Shown piece after piece: positions 24,602-33,461 of a stretch of DNA of 38,649 nt. Source of the DNA: Leptospira interrogans serovar Manilae (GTDB taxonomy: Bacteria; Spirochaetota; Leptospiria; Leptospirales; Leptospiraceae). Location of the stretch: contig CAMCZP010000022.1 in assembly GCA_945887855.1 (NCBI GenBank), positions 1 to 38,649 of the forward strand, read 5' to 3'. A program made the translations under genes and the position numbers. The notes beneath the pieces are model-generated. The model did no database searches. It was not told the DNA's origin and was given only the letters and a program-made list of their open reading frames with translations. How positions within the stretch are numbered: the first letter of the stretch is position 1; every line of letters starts with the position of its first letter.

Positions 24602-26218
24602 TTATAGAGTAAATCTTTTAACAATAGCAGATAAAGATTTTGTTTGTTCAGATATTTTATTTGCTTCCTCAGCTAATTGTCGTACACTATCTGTTTCATC
24701 TTCCATCATTTTATTTCCTTTGACCATAATGTGAGAAAACTCTTGGGCTATTTGAGATGTGTGGTGAATGATTTTCTCAATATCTTCTCCATCTTTCAAT
24801 AAATTCAGTGCCAACTTGTAATCATTTTCCACTTGTTCATTGGATTGTTCGGAGACAGATCCCATCTGCTGAATAGATTCTCTTGCAATATCCACAACCT
24901 TTATGCCCTCGTCAATTGCTGCCTCATTGGTAACTGATTTTGAAACAGCTAAGGATGCTTCTGTCTTCATCTTCTGAAGGGCTTCCTGAACATCTTTTGC
25001 AAACGATGTGGTACTATCTGCTAATCTTCCAATTTCTTCTGCTACCACAGCAAATCCCCTTCCGGTGTCCCCCGCACGATGTGCTTCAATAGATGCATTG
25101 AGAGATAGCATATTGGTTTGTTTTGCAATTCGAGTAATCGAAGATATTTTATCTATCAATCCATTTGTTTCAACAGAAACTTTTCTTACAATTTCTATAG
25201 ATTGTGTTACAGATTTTTTTATAAGCTGCATTTGAGCTTCTGAATCACCAATTGCCGTAGTACCTTTTTTGGCATACACGGATACATCTTCGGATAATTT
25301 TTTAGTATGCTCTAAATTTTGTTGCATCAGACGAACTTTATTCATCATCTGAGTGATCATTTCTAAGGACTTTTGGATAGCATCCATTTGGTTCTTTGCT
25401 CCCAAATGTATAGACTGCATCAAATTTGCCATTTGGTTTATCACATGCTTTAGCTTATTTGCTTCTCCTGCTTGGTACTCCGTGACTTTTTCAGAAATTT
25501 GGATGGTGGTAGAAATTTCTTGGACTATATTTTTTGTCCCAATGATCACTTTGTTAAGTTCAAATCCTATTTGGGAAAAAAAATTTCTTTCCTTGTTTGT
25601 GGTGAGGACGGTTAGATTTCCTGCAGAGACACTCTTCATCACCTTCATCCATTCTAAGAGCTTATTATAGATTTTATAATAAACCATGAAAGCTCCAAAA
25701 ATCCCAATGAAAAAAGAGAGGGAGCTAACCAAAAGAATTTCTTTTGTGATTCCAAAAACTAAGAATCCAATTAAAAAAGAGAGGATAGTAGGAAGAAGTG
25801 CCAAACCAAAAAATAAAGGTGCTAAAAATGGATGATGGATCAAACGACCCAATCTCAGATTAAGAGTGGTTCCATCTTTTAGTTTCCCAATGGGACATGA
25901 TGCATCGATGAGTAACTCACCTGTATTTCGGGAGTACATTTGTAATAAGGGGAGATCAGTAGTCGCAGACTTCATCCCTACTTCGTCTGTAAAGAAAATT
26001 CCTTCCCTAAGGCGATTGGTGTGCAACCAACCATATCCCCTTTGGTCTACCATGACAAAGTATTCATCATCCCCTAAATCATAATCTAGAACCTTTCTAA
26101 TATCTTCTATGCATTCTTCTATAGTTTTGGATGAAAGGATAGTGGGTTGGATTTTTTTGGCTGTCTTTTGTACTTTTTGAAGTACGACCTTTGAATCCAT
26201 CGATTGCAAGTAGTTCAT
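24602..26218 (-). CDS. Methyl-accepting chemotaxis protein with cytoplasmic N-terminal sensor
   Basis: This 538-residue chemoreceptor has no N-terminal membrane helix. Residues about 20-125 form a Cache/PAS-like domain ([28 protein letters not shown]). Two hydrophobic segments follow (about 140-185), then a HAMP-like region and a long coiled-coil signalling domain. Its hairpin tip reads [19 protein letters not shown], then [16 protein letters not shown], the region that contacts CheA and CheW. With an even number of spans, sensor and signalling domains should both be cytoplasmic, suggesting it reads an internal signal. An AGGAG ribosome site lies 25 nt before the ATG, too far to serve it well, and an 8-bp inverted repeat (26246-26253 with 26298-26305) lies in the leader. 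Confidence 0.92.
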   Translation of the reverse strand: MNYLQSMDSKVVLQKVQKTAKKIQPTILSSKTIEECIEDIRKVLDYDLGDDEYFVMVDQRGYGWLHTNRLREGIFFTDEVGMKSATTDLPLLQMYSRNTGELLIDASCPIGKLKDGTTLNLRLGRLIHHPFLAPLFFGLALLPTILSFLIGFLVFGITKEILLVSSLSFFIGIFGAFMVYYKIYNKLLEWMKVMKSVSAGNLTVLTTNKERNFFSQIGFELNKVIIGTKNIVQEISTTIQISEKVTEYQAGEANKLKHVINQMANLMQSIHLGAKNQMDAIQKSLEMITQMMNKVRLMQQNLEHTKKLSEDVSVYAKKGTTAIGDSEAQMQLIKKSVTQSIEIVRKVSVETNGLIDKISSITRIAKQTNMLSLNASIEAHRAGDTGRGFAVVAEEIGRLADSTTSFAKDVQEALQKMKTEASLAVSKSVTNEAAIDEGIKVVDIARESIQQMGSVSEQSNEQVENDYKLALNLLKDGEDIEKIIHHTSQIAQEFSHIMVKGNKMMEDETDSVRQLAEEANKISEQTKSLSAIVKRFTL

Positions 26219-26347
26219 GATAGTAACATGAAGAATTTCGTTTCTCCTGTAAATTTAAAATTATCAGTGTTTGATCACTCCCTTTCTTGGATTGGGGTTT
26301 ACAGGTGATGATTGGAGGTAAGATATAAATCAGTATGGCACTCCCAA

Positions 26348-27208
26348 CTATCTGGGAGCTTGGTACCTTGCAATCACCCCATCTATATCCGGGCCACCTC
26401 CAGAGGAATTAGGATTTGCCGGGAAATTTCTAGCTGTTGCTGAAACCAAGCGTAGGTATACAAATCCAGTGGATTTTATGAGAGAAACTTCAGTAGAAGT
26501 ACAGGCTACCGTCAAATCTGTAGGATTTACATCAGCAACTAAATTTTCTAAATCAAACCCATATCCTCCCGTTTTGGTGGTATCGTACAAATCACTACCA
26601 ACCAAAGGATTGGATTCTATATTATAACGAACTGGCGTGATACCTGCAAACCCTTTCCAATATGAAAGCACATCACTAAATGTAGTGGAAGAAGAGTATG
26701 TATAGGTGGGAGAAAAACCACAATACTTTACATTGTCCTGGCTAACCTCAACGATCACCGGTTCTATAAAACCTTGAGTTGTAGTACTATTTAAATAAAA
26801 AGGGTTTTCAAAAACAATAAAGTCTATACCTGTTCCATTAGTGATACGACGACCACTCCATTCCAGAACTATAATTGCCCCCACACCTGACTGCGAAAGG
26901 GAGTATACATCACCTGAACCTGAATAGTTTCCTGTACCCTTTATCCCATTCACTGCATTCGATTTATTTAAAAAACCAATTCCATTGTGATTGGGAGCAT
27001 ATACAACTGTATCTGCCGTATCTATTGGTACTACAACATTTGTAACTTTTGGAGGAGTTATAGATTGCATAAGTAACATAACTGTAGTAGCACGAGAATC
27101 TAGAGAAGATAAATTATTCGTACTACACTGCGCATTTACCAAAGCAAACAGTAATAAAAAAATATATTGGCAAATCCTAAAATAGGATTTTTTACCAAAT
27201 CGAAACAT
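26348..27208 (-). CDS. Cobalamin-riboswitch-controlled surface lipoprotein
   Basis: This 286-residue protein has a signal and lipobox ending VNAQC (Cys28). The mature part is beta-rich and shows a run also seen in secreted 'cell surface' proteins from other phyla: SGVGAIIVLEWSGRRITNG, GIDFIVFENPF, then VEVSQDNVKYCGF. The C-terminus has GFDLENLVAD, FVYLRLVSA and PDIDGVIARY. I do not know a function for the family. A cobalamin riboswitch lies directly upstream on the same strand, so B12 status should control this gene. A role in cobalamin or corrinoid capture at the outer membrane is therefore the best guess (inference). No TonB receptor or B12 transporter lies beside it. The ATG has GAGG 6 nt upstream. 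Confidence 0.8.
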   Translation of the reverse strand: MFRFGKKSYFRICQYIFLLLFALVNAQCSTNNLSSLDSRATTVMLLMQSITPPKVTNVVVPIDTADTVVYAPNHNGIGFLNKSNAVNGIKGTGNYSGSGDVYSLSQSGVGAIIVLEWSGRRITNGTGIDFIVFENPFYLNSTTTQGFIEPVIVEVSQDNVKYCGFSPTYTYSSSTTFSDVLSYWKGFAGITPVRYNIESNPLVGSDLYDTTKTGGYGFDLENLVADVNPTDLTVACTSTEVSLIKSTGFVYLRLVSATARNFPANPNSSGGGPDIDGVIARYQAPR

Positions 27209-27280
27209 AGATTACCTCAAGAAAAATTCATTTCCTGAAGGAGTATACGAACCTCTCAAAAGAAAGATCAAAAAAATATT

Positions 27281-27394
27281 CTTTGTAGATACTTTCCTTT
27301 CCGCGGAAAAGTATCAAAAGAGGAGTATCTGGCTTTACAGTTGCGGGACAGCGAGGGACTTTCACCCTACTTCCTCCAATCGGATACCTACAAA
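27281..27394 (-). promoter_or_regulatory. Cobalamin riboswitch (compact form)
   Basis: Read on the minus strand, the conserved core is unmistakable: GGTGAAAGTCC (27366-27356), GCTGTCCCGCAACTGT ending at 27337, and a B12 box AGCCAGATACTCC (27334-27322). Outer stem P1 is TTTGTAG (27394-27388) with CTACAAA (27288-27282). The P6-region extension found in long forms is almost absent, giving an aptamer of about 113 nt. After the B12 box is a hairpin, GATACTTTTCC (27315-27305) with GGAAAGTATC (27297-27288), then a T7 run (27276-27270). The arm GGAAAGTATC can instead pair, with one bulge, to GATCTTTC (27269-27262), a possible switching pair. The lipoprotein ATG is 73 nt further on. Confidence 0.93.
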
Positions 27395-27420
27395 CATAGA
27401 TTAATGGAACATTAAGTCAA
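27393..27420 (-). promoter_or_regulatory. Candidate promoter of the riboswitch transcript
   Basis: On the minus strand TTGACT (27420-27415) is followed, after 16 nt, by TATGTT (27398-27393). The implied start near 27386 would clip the outer riboswitch stem, so either the stem is not needed in full or the true promoter lies further upstream. Confidence 0.35.
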
Positions 27421-27540
27421 TAAAAAATATAAAGTGAGGAGAAGAATACTATTTAACTTGGAAGCATCTAAAAAGGATTTCAGAAATGAACCTTTGGTAT
27501 ATTGGAGAGTAATACTCAGATTTCTAATGAAAATTAAAAT

Positions 27541-27680
27541 GAATCAATTATTCATTGATTCAAATGCATTTTGATAGATAACTGACCGTGAGACTTTTTG
27601 CCCTGCAAAAAGCCCCGCGGAGCGGTCTGGATTCTATGCGAAAATGCCTTTCCCCAGATTTCTGATTAGAAATCTGGGGA
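27541..27680. other. Cluster of perfect hairpins in a 622-nt intergenic region
   Basis: Apart from the riboswitch and its promoter, the gap 27209-27830 holds no gene I can support, but it contains several strong inverted repeats. GAATCAAT (27541-27548) pairs with ATTGATTC (27554-27561). GACCG (27584-27588) pairs with CGGTC (27623-27627), enclosing CTTTTTGC (27594-27601) with GCAAAAAG (27605-27612). A 13-bp stem TCCCCAGATTTCT (27651-27663) pairs with AGAAATCTGGGGA (27668-27680). The flanking genes are divergent, so these are not needed as terminators, and the 13-bp stem lacks a U-run on both strands. A small structured RNA or REP-like repeat is possible. Confidence 0.5.
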
Positions 27681-27830
27681 ATAAAAATAAACTTGCATGG
27701 ATTCCTATTGAAAATAGTATTTCATATAGAAAAACTTACTACATAATTTTAATTAAATTTATTTTGCGCTAAAATAACACTATATTATGTCAATACTCAT
27801 AAAAAATTACAATTCTACCGGTGGGTTTAA

Positions 27831-28913
27831 ATGAAAATCATTACAGATAAAGAAAAGATCAAAGAGTCATTTGAACAAAATTACCACCACCACCCCACAT
27901 TTCTTTTTTATAATAAGAAACAATACCCTGTAAAAGTGATTTCTATTTCAAATGATGAAATCATTATCAAAACCATCCCAATCACAGAAACCACCAGCAC
28001 CACTAGGATCCTTACCTCTGTAGATAATAAATCCCTTTATATTTTCACATTTGAATTTTTAGGTGCCAGAGGTCTGTATGAAGTTATCAGACCCCATAGC
28101 CTAGAAATTGTTCCAGCGTATTCTTTAACAAATAAAAAAAATCCCGAAAGATTGTATGTAACTAATATAGTAAACCAAACCGATCTGGTGAAAACACTAG
28201 TAGCCAACAATGACATCACAAACCACTATGTAAGAGATGTTATAAAAAAAATTCAAATGAGTGTGTCACATTTAGATCTTTTTATACATGAGCGAGTGGA
28301 TGTGAGATTAAAGTTACTACAAGAATATGATAAAATTATATATATTCCTGATAAATCCAATCCAGCAAGTGTTCCAGGTGAATTTTTACCTTACGAAATA
28401 TATTATAGGCAAGTCAAATATACAAAAGGAATTGATAAATTAATTTCTGAAATTACAGTCCCTCTAAAATTTAGAAATATATTTACATTTGGTTATGTAA
28501 CTCTCTTAAATGATATACCTATGGATGCCTCTTATCTAGAAATTGCCACTACCATTGCCTCTAATTGGAAAAAGCATATATTCACTGAAAATATTTTGCA
28601 TGAATCCCAAGAAGGAAATGTAATTTTAGATATAAATTCAAAACAGTTTAGTTTTTATCATGAAAATTTTACTAATTTTGGAAAGATATTTAACATTGGT
28701 GCTACAATTATTTTTGAAGTATGCTTTTCTGCAGAAGAAAAAGTTTTGTGCAAGGGGATAGTAAAAGGCATTATCCCCACGGAAAAACACTTTAAGATCA
28801 CATGTGAATTTATGTTTTACAGCGAAGAAGAATCCAAAAAGACCATAGAATTTTTAAAGCTCCATTGCCCTAAGCTTCATATTGTGGAAGAAAATGAGGC
28901 ATTTGATTGGTAA
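27831..28913 (+). CDS. Unknown soluble protein, possibly DUF1577/PilZ-like
   Basis: This 360-residue protein has no signal peptide or membrane span. The N-terminal part is beta-rich (YPVKVISISNDEIIIKT), the middle helical (VRDVIKKIQMSVSHLDLF), and the C-terminal part again beta-rich (ILDINSKQFSFYHE, then IIFEVCFSAEEKVLC). Length and layout recall Leptospira-restricted DUF1577 proteins, whose C-terminal part is thought to be PilZ-like; this is from memory and moderate at best. The canonical PilZ RxxxR and D/NxSxxG motifs for cyclic-di-GMP are not clearly present. The ATG at 27831 has GGTGGG about 5 nt upstream. It is transcribed away from the riboswitch gene and converges on mtnB. Confidence 0.6.
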   Translation: MKIITDKEKIKESFEQNYHHHPTFLFYNKKQYPVKVISISNDEIIIKTIPITETTSTTRILTSVDNKSLYIFTFEFLGARGLYEVIRPHSLEIVPAYSLTNKKNPERLYVTNIVNQTDLVKTLVANNDITNHYVRDVIKKIQMSVSHLDLFIHERVDVRLKLLQEYDKIIYIPDKSNPASVPGEFLPYEIYYRQVKYTKGIDKLISEITVPLKFRNIFTFGYVTLLNDIPMDASYLEIATTIASNWKKHIFTENILHESQEGNVILDINSKQFSFYHENFTNFGKIFNIGATIIFEVCFSAEEKVLCKGIVKGIIPTEKHFKITCEFMFYSEEESKKTIEFLKLHCPKLHIVEENEAFDW

Positions 28914-28965
28914 TAAAATAATTTATTGTAAAAATTGAAACTTTCTGTTTGTAGAACCCACCAGT

Positions 28966-29595
28966 TTACTTTTTTTGTCTGGCTACCATAACTTGTAGTA
29001 CAAATTCTGCTGCTTCTAAATTTTTATTCGCATCATAAACATTTTGACCCCAAGCTGTAATACCATGATTTTCAATTAGAAAGAATGGTACCTTAGAGGT
29101 ATACTTTTCTAGTGAGCGGGTCATTTCTGAAGCAATTTCAGGAACATGGCCGTGGTTGTGTACTGCTAACACTTGGAGATTTGGTTCTTCGGTGAAATCC
29201 CCAAAGGCTTTGAGAATTTCTGAATTTGGCAAATCCATCCATTGGACGGGATTTGCCCTGGAAAGTCCAAATTCTAAAGCACAAGAGGATGGAGTATGAA
29301 CGTGGAGAACACAGGAAATGGATGGGTACAGAGCATAAAGGGCTGTGTGGATGGAGGTTTCAGCACTGGGCTTTAGGTTTAGTGTATTTTCTATTGGATT
29401 CTTTGAGCTAAGTTCTATTTGGATGAAATCTTTTTCGGTGAGTTTACTTTTATCACGTCCGGATGCTGTGATGTGGAGAATGCCTTTGGGAGAATCTAAA
29501 ATGGAAAGATTCCCCGCTGTGGCAAACATCCACATACGGTTGTAGTACAGTTTTGAATATTGTATTAAAGAAGAAAGCTCTTCCTGACTACTCAA
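28966..29595 (-). CDS. mtnB: Methylthioribulose-1-phosphate dehydratase
   Basis: This enzyme dehydrates 5-methylthioribulose 1-phosphate in the methionine salvage pathway. It is a class II aldolase-like protein of 209 residues, normal for MtnB. Zinc ligands are His98 and His100 ([13 protein letters not shown]) and His177 ([10 protein letters not shown]). The conserved PSAETSIH, with Glu79, lies before them, and TAGNLSI near the N-terminus also fits. The start is TTG at 29595, inside the end of mtnD (8-nt overlap); I see no ribosome site, so translation probably depends on mtnD. The enolase-phosphatase (mtnC) that acts between MtnB and MtnD is not in this window. Confidence 0.93.
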   Translation of the reverse strand: MSSQEELSSLIQYSKLYYNRMWMFATAGNLSILDSPKGILHITASGRDKSKLTEKDFIQIELSSKNPIENTLNLKPSAETSIHTALYALYPSISCVLHVHTPSSCALEFGLSRANPVQWMDLPNSEILKAFGDFTEEPNLQVLAVHNHGHVPEIASEMTRSLEKYTSKVPFFLIENHGITAWGQNVYDANKNLEAAEFVLQVMVARQKK

Positions 29596-30121
29596 TCGTA
29601 GCAGTTTCCTCTACATAATTGGGAACCCAACCTGACATATCAGTAAAATAGCGTACGGCTTTGATCCTATGCTTATCATCCAGATAAAACCAATGATTGG
29701 TATTTCGTGGGACGGATATGAAATCAGATTTTTGTACGTGGACAAGGAATTTCTCGTCTTTGGTAACAAATCCAAAATAGCCGGAACCATCTAAGATATA
29801 ACGGACTTCTTCATCTGTATGAAAATGCACTTTGTCAAACTTAGCTAACATATCTTTTAGACCTGGAACCTGTGGATGAAGTACTACAAGATCCCTGGTT
29901 TTGTACCCTTCAGTCTCCTGGAGGTGTTGAAATCTATTGTTAACTGTTGAAAGCAATTCTTCTTTTTCTAAGTCAGTTAGGGTATCTTTTTCTATCCATT
30001 TGTTGGAGGCTTCTGGAACTTCCCAATGGTCATAGGTGATGTTATGAGTTGAAAGAAATGCTTTTACTTTTTCTGTTTCTGTGATATTTCCCAATGATTT
30101 ATTACGAATTATAGTTGCCAT
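29588..30121 (-). CDS. mtnD: Acireductone dioxygenase
   Basis: This cupin enzyme oxidises acireductone; the Fe form gives the keto-acid precursor of methionine. It has 177 residues. Metal ligands are His99, His101 and Glu105 in [16 protein letters not shown], and His143 in NTNHWF, exactly the family pattern. The ATG at 30121-30119 overlaps the efp stop as TAATG, and the mtnD stop overlaps mtnB by 8 nt, so the three genes form one coupled operon. Metal choice (Fe or Ni) decides the products in this family and cannot be read from sequence. Confidence 0.95.
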   Translation of the reverse strand: MATIIRNKSLGNITETEKVKAFLSTHNITYDHWEVPEASNKWIEKDTLTDLEKEELLSTVNNRFQHLQETEGYKTRDLVVLHPQVPGLKDMLAKFDKVHFHTDEEVRYILDGSGYFGFVTKDEKFLVHVQKSDFISVPRNTNHWFYLDDKHRIKAVRYFTDMSGWVPNYVEETATIE

Positions 30122-30687
30122 TATTTATTTACCCTCTCTACATAAGATAGATCTCTTAAATCAATTTTAATTGTGTCACCTTGTTTTACAAATATGGGCA
30201 CATTGACCTCGCCACCTGTTTCTACAGTTACTTTTTTAAGTGCAGTTCCTGCTGTATCACCTTTTAAACCCTCTTCCGCATAAGTAATTTGTAGAACAGC
30301 AAAATTTGGAGGTATTACACCAATAGGATTGCCTTCATAAAAAGTAACTTCTACCTGGGTTTCTTCTTTCATAAATGGAAGGATATCTTCAACATACTCA
30401 ATAGGGACAGGAAGCTGTTCAAAATCATGAACATCCATAAAAATAATACTATCTCCATCGGAATAACAGTATGTCATGGAACGTTTTTCTAGTTCCACAC
30501 TTTCTAACTTTTCTGCAGCTTTGAATGTTCTCTCAATGGAGGATCCCTTCATCACATTTTTTAATTTGGTGCGGATAAAGGCACTCCCCTTACCGGGATT
30601 TACAAATTCTGATTTGATGACTGAATATAGCTCATTCTCTACTTTGAGAACCATTCCCTTTTTGACTTCTGTGATCCCGAGTACCAT
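30121..30687 (-). CDS. efp: Elongation factor P
   Basis: EF-P relieves ribosome stalling at polyproline runs. The protein has the three beta-barrel domains and family motifs: [17 protein letters not shown] with the modifiable Lys33 in the PGKG loop, [20 protein letters not shown], and [17 protein letters not shown] prefer ATG 30687 (188 residues). TTG 30699 is in frame but adds MGVG, which is not typical, and the G-rich run before the ATG can serve as ribosome site. No EpmA/EpmB-type modification gene is beside it. A consensus -35 TTGACA lies on the minus strand at 30763-30758, without a clear -10. It leads the efp-mtnD-mtnB operon. Confidence 0.95.
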   Translation of the reverse strand: MVLGITEVKKGMVLKVENELYSVIKSEFVNPGKGSAFIRTKLKNVMKGSSIERTFKAAEKLESVELEKRSMTYCYSDGDSIIFMDVHDFEQLPVPIEYVEDILPFMKEETQVEVTFYEGNPIGVIPPNFAVLQITYAEEGLKGDTAGTALKKVTVETGGEVNVPIFVKQGDTIKIDLRDLSYVERVNK

Positions 30688-30911
30688 TCCCACCCCCAAC
30701 TATTGAGATAGAGTACAAACCTCTATCTATGGGATAGGATTTTTAAAGATTTTCAAGTGTCAAGGAATTCTGGGAACGACTCTTTTTTGATTTCCTAAAG
30801 AATCCATATTAAAAACAATGAAAAAGTACCATCTGCCAAAGTTGAAGAATTCTGAAAAGAAAACATTGGGATTGGTTGGAAGACCTTAGTGGTCTCCTTA
30901 CTTGTTAGAAT

Positions 30912-32057
30912 ATGTCAATCCAAATTAAACTCAAACCAATTGTGGGAGTAGATGCGAGGCCCCTAGCCTATGGATACACAGGAAATTCCCGTTATCTCAT
31001 AGAAGCATTGAAATACCTAGTGAGGAAAAATTCTCACTTTGAATATAGGCTATATTCAAACAAACCAATCCATCCTGTATTTCAGTCATTTATTGATGAA
31101 TCAGGAATTGTGGTTGCGCCAATTGAGCAAATGCCAGGAATTTTATGGCTCAATTTTTACTTACCCAAAACACTCGTAGATGATAAGATAGACCTATTTT
31201 GGGGAACACTTCAGCTTCTTCCCATATTCAAGCTTCCCTTTCCCACTGTGGTCAATTATCATGATTTGAATTTTGTTTCCGCTCCTAAAACTATGAGTTT
31301 ACTAAACTACTTACAACATAAGATTTTATCATCCTATACATTGGAGAACGCGAATAGAGTTTTTTGCCTTTCAGAAAATACAAAAAATGATATCTCTGCC
31401 TACAAACCATCTGTTGCTGAAAAATTAACTGTGATCTATCCCGGAGCTAATAAATCAGAAGCCTCAGAAGAAAATTTAGGTATTACAAATTTTCTTCTCA
31501 CAATTTCCACCATTGAACCCAGAAAAAATTTGAAAACTTTGATAGACGGGTATCTAGAGGTTGTAAGACATAATTCATCTTTTCCATACAAATTAGTAAT
31601 TGCAGGAAGACTGGGATGGGGTGAAAATTCCTTAGCCCAAGATCTTCAAAATGGAATCTATTTAGATAAAGGAATTGTTTTTATAGAAAATCCTTCTGAA
31701 TCTGCCCTTTCTTATTTATTACATAACTGTGAGTTTTTTTTGTTTCCATCTAAACATGAAGGTTTTGGACTCCCTATCATTGAAGCTATGGTGGAAGGGA
31801 GAGTTTGTATTACTTCTGATCTTCCTGTATTTCGTGAAATTGTAGAACCAGGAATTGATCTCATAGCAGATACACTTAATCCTTCTTCTTGGGCAGAAAA
31901 AATACTGGAAATGAGTCAAAAACCTCAAAGCTCTAGAAGGAGGACACTTAAATCAACCAAATGGAATTGGCAAACAACAGGAAAACTGATTGAAACAGAA
32001 ATAACTTCTGTTTGGAATAGTTATATCAAAGAAAAAACCATGAGCCATGCTTTTTAA
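30912..32057 (+). CDS. GT4-type glycosyltransferase (GT-B fold)
   Basis: This 381-residue soluble or peripheral enzyme has the GT1/GT4 layout. The N-terminal domain begins VGVDARPLAYGYTGNSRYL, an acceptor-side glycine loop. The C-terminal donor domain has STIEPRKNLKTLIDGYL, VIAGRLGWG, and the E-x7-E motif in KHEGFGLPIIEAM. It should transfer a sugar from a nucleotide donor to a growing polysaccharide. Donor and acceptor are unknown. Its stop (32057) lies 11 nt inside the next gene, the MBOAT acyltransferase, so the products likely act on the same glycan. The ATG lacks a clear ribosome site; an imperfect hairpin with AGACC and GGTCT (about 30883-30896) lies just upstream. Confidence 0.9.
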   Translation: MSIQIKLKPIVGVDARPLAYGYTGNSRYLIEALKYLVRKNSHFEYRLYSNKPIHPVFQSFIDESGIVVAPIEQMPGILWLNFYLPKTLVDDKIDLFWGTLQLLPIFKLPFPTVVNYHDLNFVSAPKTMSLLNYLQHKILSSYTLENANRVFCLSENTKNDISAYKPSVAEKLTVIYPGANKSEASEENLGITNFLLTISTIEPRKNLKTLIDGYLEVVRHNSSFPYKLVIAGRLGWGENSLAQDLQNGIYLDKGIVFIENPSESALSYLLHNCEFFLFPSKHEGFGLPIIEAMVEGRVCITSDLPVFREIVEPGIDLIADTLNPSSWAEKILEMSQKPQSSRRRTLKSTKWNWQTTGKLIETEITSVWNSYIKEKTMSHAF

Positions 32058-33459
32058 TTCAATAGATTTTTTATTTTTCTTCCCTGTAGTACTAATTTTG
32101 GGAAATTTACTGAAAGGTAAATCCCAGAGACTTCTCCTTCTCTTTGCCAGTTTTTATTTTTACATGGCGTGGAACAAAAATTTTATATTTCTTATTTTAG
32201 CTTCTACGTTTTTAGATTATTTTGTAGCACTCTACCTTGACTCCATACCTTTAGAAAAAAATAACCTACGAAAGTGGGTGCTCAGCATTTCAATGATTGG
32301 AAATTTAGGGTTTTTAGGATATTTTAAATATACTAACTTTTTGATTGGTGTAGTCAATGATATAAATTTTTGGGGATCTCCACCTATATCCAATATGGAT
32401 ATCACTTTGCCTGTAGGAATTTCATTTTATACATTCCAATCTATGAGCTATACCATTGACGTATATAGAAAACAATTGGATGCCAAAAAATCATTCCTGG
32501 ACTTTGCCCTCTATGTAGCATTCTTTCCTCAGTTAGTGGCAGGTCCCATTGTTCGGGCAACTACGTTTTTTCGGGATCTTGAGACCAGACTCCCCGTACT
32601 CAATGAGGATATACAAATTGCTATCACACGTATTCTAATTGGTTTTTCAAGGAAAATAGTTTTTGCAGATAACCTAGGAAAGGTTGTAGACCATACATTT
32701 ATGTTTTATAATACTTTGAACCCCATAGAAATCTGGACGGGTGCAATAGCTTTTGGATGGCAGATCTATTTTGATTTTGCGGGCTACACCGACATTGCCA
32801 TTGGGGTTGCCAGATTATTTGGGTTTAAATTTGATGCAAATTTTAATTTTCCTATGTCTACAAATAGTATCACAGATCACTGGTCTAAATGGCATATTTC
32901 CTTTTCTACATGGATAAAGGACTATATCTATATTCCACTTGGTGGATCCCGCTTGGGAGAATTGGTTACTTATAGAAATTTATTTATTACTTGGTTTTTT
33001 GCGGGTGTATGGCATGGTGCTGCTTATCACTACATTGCCTGGGGGCTTTGGCAGGGAATTATGATAGGAATCCAAAGAGGTTTCACTCGGACACAAGTCT
33101 GGAAAACTCTAAATGAAAAAGGAGGATTTATATATGATATCTTCTGTAGGGTATTTACAATGTTTTGTTTATCATTTGGATTTGTACTGTTTCGAGCAGA
33201 GAATATGAACAAAGCAATGGAAATGATTAAGTCTATGCTATTTATCAATATACCTTTTAGCTCTCTCAATGGTTATGAGAATTGGAGATACGGTGTTTTA
33301 TTAATTATATGCTTTCTTGCATCTTATATATTTTCAAAGAGAAATATTGAAACTATGTCTACAAGTCCATATAAATTGGCAATGGCTAATACAGTTAGTA
33401 TTCTCTTACTTTTATTTTTTGGTTTTGAGGGAACCAATTTTCTCTACTTCCAATTTTAA
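32047..33459 (+). CDS. MBOAT-family membrane O-acyltransferase (AlgI-like)
   Basis: This 470-residue polytopic protein matches the AlgI/DltB type of membrane-bound O-acyltransferase from its N-terminus (MLFNSIDFLFFFPVV) on. TLPVGISFYTFQSMSYTIDV and FPQLVAGPIVRA are family hallmarks, and the catalytic His is His323 in FFAGVWHGAAYHY. Such proteins pass acyl groups, usually acetyl, across the membrane to surface glycans with help from an SGNH partner. The gene overlaps the glycosyltransferase by 11 nt and is followed after 2 nt by the SGNH-like gene, giving the expected three-part module. The acceptor glycan is unknown. Confidence 0.93.
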   Translation: MLFNSIDFLFFFPVVLILGNLLKGKSQRLLLLFASFYFYMAWNKNFIFLILASTFLDYFVALYLDSIPLEKNNLRKWVLSISMIGNLGFLGYFKYTNFLIGVVNDINFWGSPPISNMDITLPVGISFYTFQSMSYTIDVYRKQLDAKKSFLDFALYVAFFPQLVAGPIVRATTFFRDLETRLPVLNEDIQIAITRILIGFSRKIVFADNLGKVVDHTFMFYNTLNPIEIWTGAIAFGWQIYFDFAGYTDIAIGVARLFGFKFDANFNFPMSTNSITDHWSKWHISFSTWIKDYIYIPLGGSRLGELVTYRNLFITWFFAGVWHGAAYHYIAWGLWQGIMIGIQRGFTRTQVWKTLNEKGGFIYDIFCRVFTMFCLSFGFVLFRAENMNKAMEMIKSMLFINIPFSSLNGYENWRYGVLLIICFLASYIFSKRNIETMSTSPYKLAMANTVSILLLLFFGFEGTNFLYFQF

Positions 33460-33461
33460 GT

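Noticed and set aside
26246..26305. CCTGTAAA/TTTACAGG in the chemoreceptor leader as a riboswitch
   Set aside because: Beyond the 8-bp outer repeat only a 4-bp inner stem is visible, and no known aptamer motif fits.
26341..26358. Hairpin CTCCCA/TGGGAG at the end of the lipoprotein gene as terminator
   Set aside because: Only 6 bp, and no T-run follows on the minus strand.
26348..27208. Riboswitch-controlled lipoprotein as a BtuB-type TonB receptor
   Set aside because: It is far too short for a 22-strand barrel and has no plug domain or TonB box.
30818..30889. A 23-codon ORF (MKKYHLPK...) upstream of the glycosyltransferase as a leader peptide
   Set aside because: It has no ribosome site, and an AT-rich gap yields such ORFs by chance.
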